From Paractinoplanes pyxinae (GTDB lineage: Bacteria; Actinomycetota; Actinomycetes; Mycobacteriales; Micromonosporaceae): a stretch of DNA of 64,000 nucleotides. Positions 1 to 7,936 of the stretch are shown in pieces. A model generated the notes under the pieces. The model had not been told where the DNA came from. It saw nothing but the letters and a program-made list of their open reading frames with translations, and made no database searches. Positions within the stretch are counted from its first letter, which is position 1; each line of letters begins with the position of its first letter. The DNA lies in contig NZ_JAPNTZ010000011.1 in NCBI RefSeq assembly GCF_026626335.1, positions 62,001 to 126,000 of the forward strand, given 5' to 3'. The position numbers and the translations under genes are program-made.

Positions 1-506
1 TCGAGGCGCATGGCCGTGCCGACGGCCTTCCACAACCGGTCGACGTCGGGCTCGCCGAACACCTCACGCGCCCAGCCCGGATTGGGTGCGCCGACCACCA
101 CCCAGCGCATGCCGCTCATGAGGGCGCGGCGCATCGCCTGCGCCTCCTCGGCCGGGCTGGCGGCGATCTTGGCCGGGTCGAGGCCGTCGAGCAGATGGGG
201 ATCGGCCTCACCGAGCAGGCGGACCCAGGCCACCCCGGACTCACGCCACTCCCGGATGCGGTTGAGGGCCCACGGGCGTACGGCGGAAAGCTGTTGGACA
301 CTCGAGTGGGACACCGCCGAGCGGCGCATCGGGCCGTCGGTCCACACCGGCTCGACCCAGGCCGCACCGGCCGCGTACGCCGCCTCGGTCACCGCCCGGG
401 CGATCTCGACATGGGCCGTGTCAGTGTGCAGAACCACGCCCTGACCCGGCTGAACGTTGATGCCGGCCCGGACGACAAGATCCGCGAATCGCTCGATCAG
501 CGCCAT
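1..506 (-). CDS. M29-family aminopeptidase, N-terminal part (cut by window edge)
   Basis: The minus-strand frame opens with ATG at 506 and stays open to the left edge, giving about 168 residues. The start MALIERFADLVVRAG, the phrase NVQPGQGVVL and the later GMRWVVVGAPNPGWA are typical of the N-terminal domain of thermophilic metallo-aminopeptidases (peptidase family M29, AmpS/AmpT type). These remove N-terminal residues with a two-metal centre. The metal ligands lie in the C-terminal half, outside the window, so activity cannot be judged. The gene is divergent from the SEC-C gene at 606. Family call is fairly firm; substrate is unknown. Confidence 0.8.
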   Translation of the reverse strand, partial: MALIERFADLVVRAGINVQPGQGVVLHTDTAHVEIARAVTEAAYAAGAAWVEPVWTDGPMRRSAVSHSSVQQLSAVRPWALNRIREWRESGVAWVRLLGEADPHLLDGLDPAKIAASPAEEAQAMRRALMSGMRWVVVGAPNPGWAREVFGEPDVDRLWKAVGTAMRL

Positions 507-605
507 GTCTCGCAGGTTATTTCTTTTCGGCCGGTCGTGATGCCCCGCCCCAAGTGAGACTCAGATCAACAGCCACGGATGCACAAGTCGCAGTACATTG
601 ACGGC

Positions 606-1604
606 GTGTCGACTAAAACGGTGCTGACCAGCGCAGACCTTGAAGAGATCCGGCAGTCCGCCTTGGGCGCGGCCAATCCGCTCGGCGTCGCGGCCGAGGT
701 GGCCGACGCGGTCGAGGCCGGCCGCCTGGAAGATCCGGCCGACGCCGGCCAGGCCCTGACGCTGGCGGCCGAGATCGCCGAGAGCCGGTCGAAGTACGAC
801 GCGGCCCTGCGCTACGCCGACGGCGCCCTCGCGGCGCCCGGCGACCGCGACGACAACCAGGTCGCCACCACCCGCGCCGTGCGGGCCCGCATCCTGTTCC
901 GGGCCGGCCGCGACGACGAGGCGGTGGCCGAGCTCGAGGCCCTGCGCCCGCAGCTGACCACCCAGCCCGACGCGGCCGCGTTCATCACGGCCGCCCTGGT
1001 CGTCGGCAAGCGCTCCCGCCAGGCCGAGGAGTGGCTGACCGAGGCGGTCAAGCTGTCCCTGGCCGAGCGGGCCGCCAACGCCGAGCAGTCCGACGAGCCG
1101 GCCAGCGCCGACGACGCCGGCACGCTGTTCTTCCTGCTGCAGCAGCGGCACCGCCTGCGCCACGCACTGGGCCTGCAGCACGACCACCACGACAACCTGG
1201 CCGAGCGGCTCGAGACCCGGCTGGCCAACGCGAGCGCCGCTCCGGCCGCCGCCGTCAGCGCCGATCTGGTGTTCTTCCCCCAGGCCGAGTTCGCGAGCGT
1301 CCTGAAGCAGTGGCCGGCCCTGGCCGAGCAGTACGGCGCCGACTGGGACGAGCACCGCGCCCGGCTCGAGAAAGAGCTCGTGCGCCTCACCGGCACCGGC
1401 CGCACCGGCCTGGCCGTCTTCCCGGCCACCGCCGACGGCCTGGCCAAGCACGGCGACCCGGCCGAGGAAGGCACCCGCACGGCGTACGCGCGTGAGCTGG
1501 AGGCCGCCCCGAATCACATCCCGTGGCCTCCGGAGCGCAACGGGGCCTGCTGGTGCGGCTCTGGCCTGAAGTACAAGAAGGACTGCCTGCCCCGCTCCCG
1601 CTGA
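606..1604 (+). CDS. SEC-C motif-containing protein
   Basis: This frame encodes 332 residues from GTG at 606; the same frame is open to an ATG at 579, but VSTKTVLTSADLEE looks like a natural N-terminus. Most of the protein is Ala/Glu/Leu-rich and helical with a tetratricopeptide-like look (residues about 20-180). The last 20 residues carry CWCGSGLKYKKDC, a SEC-C zinc motif of the CxCGSGxKYKxC kind found at the C-terminus of SecA and of many uncharacterised proteins. A zinc-binding, possibly protein-interacting role follows from the family; the cellular function is not known. A strong hairpin terminator follows the stop. Confidence 0.8.
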   Translation: MSTKTVLTSADLEEIRQSALGAANPLGVAAEVADAVEAGRLEDPADAGQALTLAAEIAESRSKYDAALRYADGALAAPGDRDDNQVATTRAVRARILFRAGRDDEAVAELEALRPQLTTQPDAAAFITAALVVGKRSRQAEEWLTEAVKLSLAERAANAEQSDEPASADDAGTLFFLLQQRHRLRHALGLQHDHHDNLAERLETRLANASAAPAAAVSADLVFFPQAEFASVLKQWPALAEQYGADWDEHRARLEKELVRLTGTGRTGLAVFPATADGLAKHGDPAEEGTRTAYARELEAAPNHIPWPPERNGACWCGSGLKYKKDCLPRSR

Positions 1605-1608
1605 CGTG

Positions 1609-1640
1609 AAAGAGGCCCCTTGTGAAAGGGGCCTCTTTTT
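1609..1640 (+). terminator. Rho-independent terminator after the SEC-C gene
   Basis: AAAGAGGCCCCT (1609-1620) pairs perfectly with AGGGGCCTCTTT (1627-1638) around a 6-nt loop, followed by T residues. It lies between convergent genes and is near-symmetric, so it may also end pirin transcripts. Confidence 0.85.
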
Positions 1641-2608
1641 CAGTCGGTGTGGGGCATGCGCTCGGCCGGGATGACGCCGAGGCGGCCCTTCTGGAAGTCC
1701 TCGAAGGCCTGCTTCAGCTCGGCCTGCGTGTTCATCACGAAGGGGCCGTAGTGGGCCACCGGCTCGCGGATCGGCTGCCCGCCCATGATGAACAGCTCCA
1801 TGGCCGGGATGTTGGAGTCCTGGGTGGCGTCGGCCGTCACCCGGATCGCGTCGCCCTTGCCGTGGGCGGCCAGCTGGCCGATCTGGATCGGGCGCCGCTC
1901 GGCCCCGACCGTGCCCCGCCCGGCCAGCACGTAGACCAGCGCGTTGTAGTCCGGCTGCCAGGGCAGGTCGAGCTGGGCCCCCGGCTGCAGGGTGACGTGG
2001 GCCAGGTTGATCGGCGTGAAGGTCGAGCCGGGCCCGGCGTGCCCCGCCACCTCACCGGCGATGACCCGGATCAGGCTGCCCCCGTCGGGCGTGGTCAGCA
2101 GGGCCGACTCCCGCCCTCGGATGTCCTGGTACTTCGGCGTGATCATCTTGGCCGCGCGCGGCAGGTTGACCCACAGCTGCAGCCCGTGGAACAGCCCGCC
2201 GCTGGTGACCAGGTGCTCGGGCGGCGCCTCGATGTGCAGAATGCCCTGGCCCGCCGTCATCCACTGGGTGTCCCCGTTGGCGATCGTGCCCCCGCTGCCC
2301 AGCGAGTCCTGGTGGTCCATGATCCCGTCGATCATGTACGTCACCGTCTCGAATCCTCGGTGCGGGTGCCACGGAGTTCCCTTCGGTTCTCCCGGCGCGT
2401 AGTCGACCTCGCCCATCTGGTCGAGGTGGATGAACGGGTCGAGCTCGTTCAGCGGGACCCCGGCGAAGGCGCGGCGGACCGGGAAACCCTCGCCCTCGTA
2501 GCCGCTGGGCGCGGTGGTGAGCCGGCGGACCGGGCGGAAGCTGGTGGCCGGGTCGAGCTGCGGCACCCGCGGCAGGACCAGAACGTCGTCGACGGTGATG
2601 GCGGGCAT
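1640..2608 (-). CDS. Pirin family protein
   Basis: A 322-residue bicupin. From ATG 2608 (SD GGGAGG six bases upstream) the protein begins MPAITVDDVLVLPRV. The metal ligands of the pirin cupin are present: WHPHRG gives His81 and His83, and GILHIEAP gives His125 and Glu127. Bacterial pirins are iron-dependent cupins; some have quercetin 2,3-dioxygenase activity and others act as redox-sensing regulators, so the substrate cannot be assigned. The frame extends 19 codons upstream, but that stretch runs into the promoter. Its promoter carries the same palindrome as the marR gene about 2 kb away, which suggests MarR repression. Confidence 0.9.
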   Translation of the reverse strand: MPAITVDDVLVLPRVPQLDPATSFRPVRRLTTAPSGYEGEGFPVRRAFAGVPLNELDPFIHLDQMGEVDYAPGEPKGTPWHPHRGFETVTYMIDGIMDHQDSLGSGGTIANGDTQWMTAGQGILHIEAPPEHLVTSGGLFHGLQLWVNLPRAAKMITPKYQDIRGRESALLTTPDGGSLIRVIAGEVAGHAGPGSTFTPINLAHVTLQPGAQLDLPWQPDYNALVYVLAGRGTVGAERRPIQIGQLAAHGKGDAIRVTADATQDSNIPAMELFIMGGQPIREPVAHYGPFVMNTQAELKQAFEDFQKGRLGVIPAERMPHTD

Positions 2609-2649
2609 GACGTGCCTCCCAGGGCTCGGACTAGCGCGACCGTGGATAG

Positions 2650-2679
2650 ACCATAACTCTTTCAAAACTGAAATACCAG
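2650..2679 (-). promoter_or_regulatory. Pirin promoter with MarR-type operator in the spacer
   Basis: On the minus strand a -35-like CTGGTA (2674-2679), an 18-bp spacer and a -10 TATGGT (2650-2655) can be read. The spacer holds the inverted repeat TTTCA-N4-TGAAA (2660-2673 on the plus strand). The predicted transcript start leaves about 35 nt of leader with the SD. The marR promoter at 4530-4559 has the same repeat at the same place. Sites and spacing are seen; binding by the neighbouring MarR is inferred. Confidence 0.65.
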
Positions 2680-2688
2680 GGTGGGCCG

Positions 2689-2758
2689 GCTCACGCCCGC
2701 AGGCTGTCGATCAGGATGGCCGCGCTCACGCCCGCAGGCCGTCGATCAGGATGGCCAG
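2689..2758. repeat. 35-bp tandem duplication over the 3' end of the TetR gene
   Basis: Two copies of 35 bp (2689-2723 and 2724-2758) differ at only three positions. The right copy encodes the last codons and stop of the TetR gene. The left copy repeats those codons and a second TGA just after it, so the coding sequence is unaffected. This looks like a recent slippage or unequal-exchange duplication. Confidence 0.85.
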
Positions 2759-3316
2759 CAAGCGCGACCCGCGCGCGTCGAGCTCGGCGTCGTCCAGCCG
2801 CGACAGCCAGCTGATCAGCACGATGACGTCGCGCGCCTCGGCGTCGGGGCGGATGGTGCCGGCCGCGCGGCCCGCCCTCAGCAGCAGGTCGACCGCGTCG
2901 CCGATCGGGCCGAGGCTGTGGGCGGCCAAGTCTTGCCAGGTTGCCGCCTCGACCGCGGCGAACACGTCCCGCTTCACCCGGGCGTAGGCGGCGACCCGAT
3001 CGAACCAGGCCGCGAGGGCTTCCAGGGGCGGCAGTTCTTCCAGCAGCTGCGGCGCCGCGGCGACCAGCTCGTCCACTTCCTGCCGGTAGACCTCGGCCAA
3101 CAGCGCTTCGCGGGTCGGGAAGTGCCGGTACAGCGTGCCCTGCCCGATGCCGCAGGCCTTCGCGACGGCGTTCAGCTTCAGCTCGCCCGGCTCGCGCACG
3201 AGCCGGCGGGCCGCCTCGAGAATCCGCTCGCGGTTGAGCTGGGCGTCGGCTCGTCTCGCGGAGCTGCTGGCAGAAGCGGACACGTGTCCGCTAGGCTGAT
3301 CGGGATAACCGGACAT
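2726..3316 (-). CDS. TetR/AcrR family transcriptional repressor
   Basis: 196 residues if started at ATG 3316; a GTG at 3283 would give 185. NRERILEAARRL starts the DNA-binding domain and the recognition helix region is about residues 48-66 (AVAKACGIGQGTLYRHF). The C-terminal helices form the usual ligand and dimer domain with no recognisable ligand signature. It is divergent from an SDR gene at 3341. Two GGACA-YG-TGTCC palindromes lie over or beside its start, so autoregulation and repression of the SDR gene are likely. Because one palindrome covers the ATG and the other the GTG, the true start is uncertain. Confidence 0.88.
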   Translation of the reverse strand: MSGYPDQPSGHVSASASSSARRADAQLNRERILEAARRLVREPGELKLNAVAKACGIGQGTLYRHFPTREALLAEVYRQEVDELVAAAPQLLEELPPLEALAAWFDRVAAYARVKRDVFAAVEAATWQDLAAHSLGPIGDAVDLLLRAGRAAGTIRPDAEARDVIVLISWLSRLDDAELDARGSRLLAILIDGLRA

Positions 3317-3322
3317 GTGTCC
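3275..3322. promoter_or_regulatory. Pair of TetR-type operators
   Basis: AGCGGACACGTGTCCGCT (3275-3292) is a perfect 18-bp palindrome. GGACATGTGTCC (3311-3322) repeats the same half-sites around a TG centre. Their centres are 33 bp apart, close to three helical turns, which would allow two dimers on one face of the DNA. They lie between and over the starts of the divergent TetR and SDR genes. Confidence 0.8.
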
Positions 3323-3340
3323 ACTCTAGGGGAGAGCTGT

Positions 3341-4081
3341 ATGAGCATTGAGGGCAAGGTTGTCGCCGTCACGGGCGCCAGCAGCGGTATCGGCGAGGCC
3401 ACCGCACGTCATCTCGCGTCGCTCGGCGCCGTCGTGGTGCTGGGCGCCCGCCGCGCCGACCGGCTCGATCAGATCGTCGGCGAGATCACGGCCGGCGGCG
3501 GCGTCGCGACCGCCGTACGGGTCGACGTCACCGACCCCGCCGACCTCCGGTCGCTCGTCGGCGTGGCGGTCGAGCGGTTCGGCCGGCTGGACGTCCTGGT
3601 CGGCAACGCCGGCATCACGAAGATCGGGCCCATGGCCGAACTCGATCTCGCGGGCTGGCAGGCCATGATCGACGTGAACGTCAACGGCGTCCTGCACGGC
3701 ATCGCGGCGGCCCTGCCGGTGTTCCGCCGTCAGGGCAGTGGGCACCTGGTGACCGTCGTGTCGACCTCGGGCCTGAAGATCGTTCCCACGCAGGCCGTCT
3801 ACGCCGGCACGAAGAATGCGGTCCGCACGTTCCTGGAGGCGCTGCGGCAGGAGAGCACCGATGGCCTGCTGCGGACGACGTCGATCTCCCCGGGGTACGT
3901 CCGCACCGAGCTCGTCGACAACGCGTTCGAGGATCCCGCCGTACGCGAGGAAGTTCAGAAAAGCATGGCCGACCTGGGCATCGAGCCCGCGGCGGTGGCC
4001 CGGGCGATCGCCTTCGCCATCGACCAGCCCGAGGATGTGGAAATCGGCGACCTGACCATCCGGCCCACCCGGCAGGGCTAG
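3341..4081 (+). CDS. SDR family NAD(P)-dependent oxidoreductase
   Basis: 246 residues, a standard length for classical short-chain dehydrogenases. It has the cofactor motif TGASSGIG (11-18), NAG (89-91), a serine-rich VVSTSG strand and the catalytic YAGTK (Tyr154, Lys158). Arg-rich residues after strand 2 (GARRADR) favour NADP(H). The substrate is not indicated; close relatives are often annotated only as SDR oxidoreductases. An AGGGGAG ribosome site precedes the ATG. The divergent TetR with paired operators at the start suggests induction by a small molecule that the enzyme may act on. It ends one base before the convergent marR gene. Confidence 0.92.
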   Translation: MSIEGKVVAVTGASSGIGEATARHLASLGAVVVLGARRADRLDQIVGEITAGGGVATAVRVDVTDPADLRSLVGVAVERFGRLDVLVGNAGITKIGPMAELDLAGWQAMIDVNVNGVLHGIAAALPVFRRQGSGHLVTVVSTSGLKIVPTQAVYAGTKNAVRTFLEALRQESTDGLLRTTSISPGYVRTELVDNAFEDPAVREEVQKSMADLGIEPAAVARAIAFAIDQPEDVEIGDLTIRPTRQG

Positions 4082-4082
4082 G

Positions 4083-4523
4083 TCAGGCCTGGCGCACCTT
4101 GTCGAAGACGCGGTGGATCACGGCCAGCTCGTCGGGGTCGAGGCGGTCGATGAAGCTGTCGCGGACGGTGATCAGGTGCAGCGGCGCGGCGGCCTCCAGG
4201 GCGGCCATGCCCTCGTCGGTGAGCACCGCCTCCTGGCCGCGGCCGTCCTCGGGACAGGGCTGCTTGCGGACCAGGCCGCGCTTGACCATCGAGCTGATCT
4301 GGTACGTGATGCGGCTGGGGGAGAAGACCAGGCGGCTGGCCAGTTCACCCATGCGCAGGCGGTGTTCGGGCGCCTCGGAAAGGGTAACCATGACGTGGTA
4401 GTCGTTCATGCTGAGACCGGTCTGCGCGCGCAGCTCATCCTCGAGGTGGGTGTGCAGCGCCCACGAGCTCTCGATGAAGCTGCGCCAGGCGAGCTGTTGG
4501 CTCTCGGTCAGCGGGTCGGCCAT
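4083..4523 (-). CDS. MarR family transcriptional regulator
   Basis: 146 residues with the winged-helix core at about 55-105: MGELASRLVFSPSRITYQISSM is the helix-turn-helix and CPEDGRGQEAVLTDEG the wing with the conserved Asp-x-Arg. A cysteine in the wing (CPEDGR) might sense oxidants, but this is speculation. The -10 box TATTGT sits about 7 nt before the ATG, so the mRNA is probably leaderless. The inverted repeat TTTCA-N4-TGAAA in its promoter recurs in the pirin promoter, so this protein probably represses itself and the pirin gene. Confidence 0.9.
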   Translation of the reverse strand: MADPLTESQQLAWRSFIESSWALHTHLEDELRAQTGLSMNDYHVMVTLSEAPEHRLRMGELASRLVFSPSRITYQISSMVKRGLVRKQPCPEDGRGQEAVLTDEGMAALEAAAPLHLITVRDSFIDRLDPDELAVIHRVFDKVRQA

Positions 4524-4529
4524 ACGGAA

Positions 4530-4559
4530 ACAATACTTCTTTCAAATCTGAAACAACAA
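4530..4559 (-). promoter_or_regulatory. marR promoter with operator in the spacer
   Basis: Minus strand: -35 TTGTTG (4554-4559), 18-bp spacer, -10 TATTGT (4530-4535). The spacer contains TTTCA-N4-TGAAA (4540-4553). Transcription should start at or next to the ATG at 4523. A repressor bound here would cover both promoter boxes. Confidence 0.7.
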
Positions 4560-4569
4560 GTGTCGCCGC

Positions 4570-5790
4570 TCACGGGGCCTCGATCGAGCCGTCCGGGCGG
4601 CGCACCGTGGCGGCCCACCGCTCGTGGGCGCCCAGCACGGGTGGGTGCTTGGCCGCGGCCGTCTCGTCGAGGTCGATGCCCCAGCCGGGCGCGGTTGAGG
4701 GCCGGGCGTATCCGGCCGCGATCACCGGCGTACCGGGAAAGACCTCGTGCACGACGTCGGGGTAGACGTGGCCCTCCTGGATGCCGAAGGCCGGACTGAT
4801 CAGGTCGAGCGCCAAGTTCGCCGCCGCGCCGACGGGGGAGACGTCGGCCGGAGCGTGCCAGGCGGTCTGGACGCCGTGCAGCTCGCACAGCGCGGCCAGT
4901 TTGTGGCCGGGCGTGAGGCCGCCGATCGCCGAGATGTGGCAGCGCAGCAGGTCGACGCCGCCGGCGGTGACCAGGCGGGCGGCATCGGTCACCGAGGCGG
5001 TCAACTCGCCCACGGCCAGCGGCACCGGCGAGGCCGCGCGCACCTCGGGCAGCCGGTCGTAGTGCTCGGGGGCGATCACGTCTTCCAGGAAGAACAGGCG
5101 GTACGGCTCGAGCGCGCGGGCCAGCACGACCGCCTGCTTCGGGGTGAGCCGGCTGTGCACGTCGTGCAGCAGTTCCACGTCGTCGCCGAGGCGGTCGCGG
5201 GCGGCCTCGAACAGCCGCGGCGTCTGGGCCAGGTAGTGGTGGACGTTCCAGCCGTCGGGGTACGGCGTTCCGGGGTAGCCGCCGGGGGCGCCCGGAGCCC
5301 CGTACGTGCCCAGGCCGGGTTGCCCGGTCTGCAGACGCACGTGCCGGTAGCCGGCCTCGACCAGCGCTTCCGCCTCGTCCAGGGTCTCGCCGATCGTGGC
5401 CCCGGAGGCGTGCAGATAGACCGGCACGGCACCCCGCAGCCGACCGCCGAGCAGGTCGTAGACGGGCAGCCCGGCGCGCTTGCCGGCGATGTCCCACAGC
5501 GCCATGTCGATCCCGGACAGCGCGCTGTTGAGCACCGGCCCGCCCCGCCAGTACGACGAGTAGTGCAGCGACCGGCCGATGTCGGAGATCTGCGAGACGT
5601 CGCGGCCGGTCAGCAGCGGGGCGATGTGGGTCTCGAGGGCGGCCACCACCGCGGCGAACCGCTGGTGGAAGGTGGCGCAGCCCAGCCCGTACAGGCCGGG
5701 CTCGGACGTGTCGATGCGCACGACGACGAGGTTGACCCCCTCGGGCGCGGTCACGACGACGCGCACCCCGGTGATCGTCGGCGCGTTCAT
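4570..5790 (-). CDS. Enolase-superfamily enzyme, D-mannonate dehydratase (ManD/RspA) subgroup
   Basis: 406 residues. The metal ligands fall at the positions known for the ManD subgroup: Asp210 in ELLHDVHSRL, Glu236 in FFLEDV and Glu262 in AVGELT. His212 and a later His (AWHAP, about 312) match the catalytic histidines. ManD enzymes dehydrate D-mannonate to 2-keto-3-deoxygluconate, but many members have low or no activity, and some (RspA) were named from starvation signalling. The ATG overlaps the stop of the upstream epimerase gene (ATGA), so the two are translated together, which points to sugar-acid catabolism. Activity is inferred from residues only. Confidence 0.85.
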   Translation of the reverse strand: MNAPTITGVRVVVTAPEGVNLVVVRIDTSEPGLYGLGCATFHQRFAAVVAALETHIAPLLTGRDVSQISDIGRSLHYSSYWRGGPVLNSALSGIDMALWDIAGKRAGLPVYDLLGGRLRGAVPVYLHASGATIGETLDEAEALVEAGYRHVRLQTGQPGLGTYGAPGAPGGYPGTPYPDGWNVHHYLAQTPRLFEAARDRLGDDVELLHDVHSRLTPKQAVVLARALEPYRLFFLEDVIAPEHYDRLPEVRAASPVPLAVGELTASVTDAARLVTAGGVDLLRCHISAIGGLTPGHKLAALCELHGVQTAWHAPADVSPVGAAANLALDLISPAFGIQEGHVYPDVVHEVFPGTPVIAAGYARPSTAPGWGIDLDETAAAKHPPVLGAHERWAATVRRPDGSIEAP

Positions 5791-6641
5791 GCGACCGGGA
5801 ACTCGTACGCGGCGGTGAAACCCAGCAGTTCGCGGGCCGGACGCAGGTCGATCGGCACCGTGCGCCCGGGGAAGTCGGGACGCGGCACGGTGGGGTGGAA
5901 CTCGTCGAGCAGCCACTCGGTGGTCTGCGGCGCCAGTGTCTCGGGCGCGGCCACGTACAGCACATGGTTGCCGGTCAGCGCCGGCTGCAGGCCCAGGACC
6001 AGGGCGCGGGCCGCGTCCCGGACGTCGAGGTAGCTCCACACGTCGGCCGCGCCCCGCCCGGGATCGCGGGCGAACACCTCGGCCATCGGGGCCAGCCTGT
6101 CCTCGGCCCCACCCACGAAGGGCAGGCGCAGCGCCACCACGGTCGTGCCGTACTGGCGGTGGATCATGTCGGCGGTGGCCTCGTCGGTGCGCTTCGACAG
6201 CGCGTACGGGTCGGTGATCTGCAACGGCAGGCCGGTGTCGATCGGCAGGTACGGCATCCGCAGCGGCCGCCGGGCGAACGGGAGCCCGCCGATCGCGTAG
6301 CTGCTGGCGATCACCGCGTTGCGCACGCCCCGCCGGGCCGCCCGGTCGAGCACGGTGAAGGTGGCCAGCGTGTTGCGGCCGAACACCACCTCGTCGGGGT
6401 CGCGGCCGGGGTGCGGGATGGCGGCCAGATGGATCACCGCGTCGCAGTCGTCGAGCGCGTCGTCGACCAGCGCGACGTCCTGGGCCTCGCCCACCAGCAC
6501 CCGCTCGGCATTGATCTCAGCCGGTTCGCCAGGCGGTTCGAGGACGAGGGCGGTGGCGGTGACGCCGTCGGAGGCCAACAGGTCGAGCACAGCGGCGCCG
6601 ATGAGGCCGGCCGCCCCGGTGACGAGGACGTGAGCAGGCAT
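5787..6641 (-). CDS. NAD-dependent epimerase/dehydratase
   Basis: 284 residues, an extended-type SDR. MPAHVLVTGAAGLIG carries the Rossmann glycine motif (TGAAGLIG, 8-15), HLAA follows at about 72, and Tyr146-x3-Lys150 in YALSK is the catalytic pair. Members of this class oxidise or epimerise nucleotide sugars, or act as uronate dehydrogenases. With a mannonate-dehydratase-like gene directly downstream (four-base overlap), a hexuronate or sugar-acid dehydrogenase role is plausible but unproven. It is divergent from the gene at 6708 across 66 bp that must hold both promoters. Confidence 0.85.
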   Translation of the reverse strand: MPAHVLVTGAAGLIGAAVLDLLASDGVTATALVLEPPGEPAEINAERVLVGEAQDVALVDDALDDCDAVIHLAAIPHPGRDPDEVVFGRNTLATFTVLDRAARRGVRNAVIASSYAIGGLPFARRPLRMPYLPIDTGLPLQITDPYALSKRTDEATADMIHRQYGTTVVALRLPFVGGAEDRLAPMAEVFARDPGRGAADVWSYLDVRDAARALVLGLQPALTGNHVLYVAAPETLAPQTTEWLLDEFHPTVPRPDFPGRTVPIDLRPARELLGFTAAYEFPVA

Positions 6642-6707
6642 GATCTGAAACTTACTCGGAGAATCGCCTATCATCGTGCCCCTGGGTCGGCCGGTGGGGG
6701 CACATGC

Positions 6708-7094
6708 ATGGCGTACCGGGTGGAGTACGAGGGCGAGATCGTCGAGTTCGCCACGTTGGATGCCGCGCTGGACTGCGCGCGCAGCGCGATCGTCAACGAT
6801 CTCGGTCGCATCGACGGCTGGTCGGTCGAGCACGACGAAGAGATCAACGACTGGTACGTACGAGGTGTCCGCAACGGCCGGCGGGTCGGACCCACCGCGG
6901 TGGTCACCGGCCCGTCCCCGGCCGTCTGGGAGGAGTGGGAGCGCCGCGTCGTCTTCGTCGGGCAGACCCCGTCCGAGGCGTTCGCGATGGCGGCCGCCTG
7001 GCTGGAACGGCGGCCGGACATCACGGTGCTGGGCGACGTCGGCTGGCATCACACCGCCGACGGCCACCAGCTGCGGGTCTACTACCGCGGCTAA
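6708..7094 (+). CDS. Conserved hypothetical protein, 128 residues
   Basis: The chosen ATG at 6708 gives MAYRVEYEGEIVEFATLDAALDCARSA. An acidic, Trp-rich protein with no membrane segment or signal peptide, and no family I can name. The repeated pattern of short hydrophobic strands and charged turns suggests a small alpha/beta domain. The frame is open far upstream, but that part is antisense to the epimerase and lacks its own ribosome site. It ends overlapping the convergent Clp-N gene by four bases. Confidence 0.65.
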   Translation: MAYRVEYEGEIVEFATLDAALDCARSAIVNDLGRIDGWSVEHDEEINDWYVRGVRNGRRVGPTAVVTGPSPAVWEEWERRVVFVGQTPSEAFAMAAAWLERRPDITVLGDVGWHHTADGHQLRVYYRG

Positions 7095-7693
7095 GCGGCG
7101 GTGGCCCGCACCGAGCGTTCCATCTCGTCGCGGACACGGTCGAAGTCGACACCCCGCTCGTGCATGATCAGCATGGCCAGGCCGTTTCCCTCGCGCAGCA
7201 GGCCGAGCATGATGTGCTCGGGCGCGATGAACTTCTGCTTGAGCCGGATGGCCTCGCGCAGCGACAGTTCGAGCACCTTCTTGTTGCGGTTGGTGAAGGG
7301 AATGTGCCCGCCGGTCGCCGGGAAGAGCCCGAGAAACCCGCGCTTCTTGACCGGCCGGCGCGGCATCTGCAGCGCGCCCTCGCCGAAATTGGCTTCAATT
7401 GCCGCACGTACGGCGGCCAGGTCGATGCCGATGGCTTTGAGCGCGGCGGCGTCTTCCGCGTCGGCGTCGCTGAGCACCGGGCCGTCCTGGTTGTGGCCGC
7501 CGATGCGCTCCAGAACCTCGGCCCGTACGGCGTCCGCGTCGAGCCCGGTCGCCCGGGCCACCGGCCCGGCCGGGTCGGCCAGCAGCGCGAGCAGGGTGTG
7601 CTCGGTGCCGATGTGGTCGTGGTGCAGGCGGCGGGCCTCTTGCTGGGCCCGGGTGACGACGGTGCGCGCCTCGGCGGTGAATCGCTCGAACAT
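7091..7693 (-). CDS. Clp N-terminal-domain protein without ATPase domain
   Basis: 200 residues starting MFERFTAEARTVVTRAQQEARRL, the standard opening of the ClpA/ClpC N-terminal domain, with LHHDHIGTEHTLLALL and, near the C-terminus, a second half-repeat KFIAPEHIMLGLLREGNGLAM. There is no Walker A or B motif, so it is a free-standing substrate- or adaptor-binding domain, not an unfoldase. It may interact with ClpC or ClpP machinery or sequester adaptor partners. The gene lies three bases after the small HTH gene, so the two form an operon under the paired palindromes at 7937-7979. Confidence 0.85.
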   Translation of the reverse strand: MFERFTAEARTVVTRAQQEARRLHHDHIGTEHTLLALLADPAGPVARATGLDADAVRAEVLERIGGHNQDGPVLSDADAEDAAALKAIGIDLAAVRAAIEANFGEGALQMPRRPVKKRGFLGLFPATGGHIPFTNRNKKVLELSLREAIRLKQKFIAPEHIMLGLLREGNGLAMLIMHERGVDFDRVRDEMERSVRATAA

Positions 7694-7696
7694 CTC

Positions 7697-7933
7697 TCAG
7701 TCCTCCCGTGGGTCCTGCGCCGGCATGAGGCGTGCGTGCTTCTTGTGGACGCCCTGGCGGGTCACCTCGAGCGCGTCGGCGATCTCTTGCCAGGACCAGC
7801 CCTTGCGGCGGGCGTTGGCCACCTGCAGGTGCTCCAGCCCCTCGAGCAGGCGGCGCAACGCCACCACGGCGCGCAGGCCGACCCGCGGATCGGCGCTGCC
7901 GGCCGCCGCGGCGAGATCGGTTGCTTCGGTCAT
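7697..7933 (-). CDS. Small helix-turn-helix protein paired with Clp-N protein
   Basis: 78 residues. The C-terminal part GWSWQEIADALEVTRQGVHKKHARL is a clear helix-turn-helix of the sigma-70 region 4 / HTH type; the N-terminal half is a helix (RVGLRAVVALRRLLEGLEHLQ) that could dimerise or bind the Clp-N partner. Two perfect GTCAAC-N4-GTTGAC palindromes start four bases upstream of the ATG and are its probable binding sites. HTH plus Clp-N pairs occur in other actinobacteria; their signal is not known to me. A stress-responsive autoregulator controlled by its partner is an inference. Confidence 0.85.
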   Translation of the reverse strand: MTEATDLAAAAGSADPRVGLRAVVALRRLLEGLEHLQVANARRKGWSWQEIADALEVTRQGVHKKHARLMPAQDPRED

Positions 7934-7936
7934 GCT

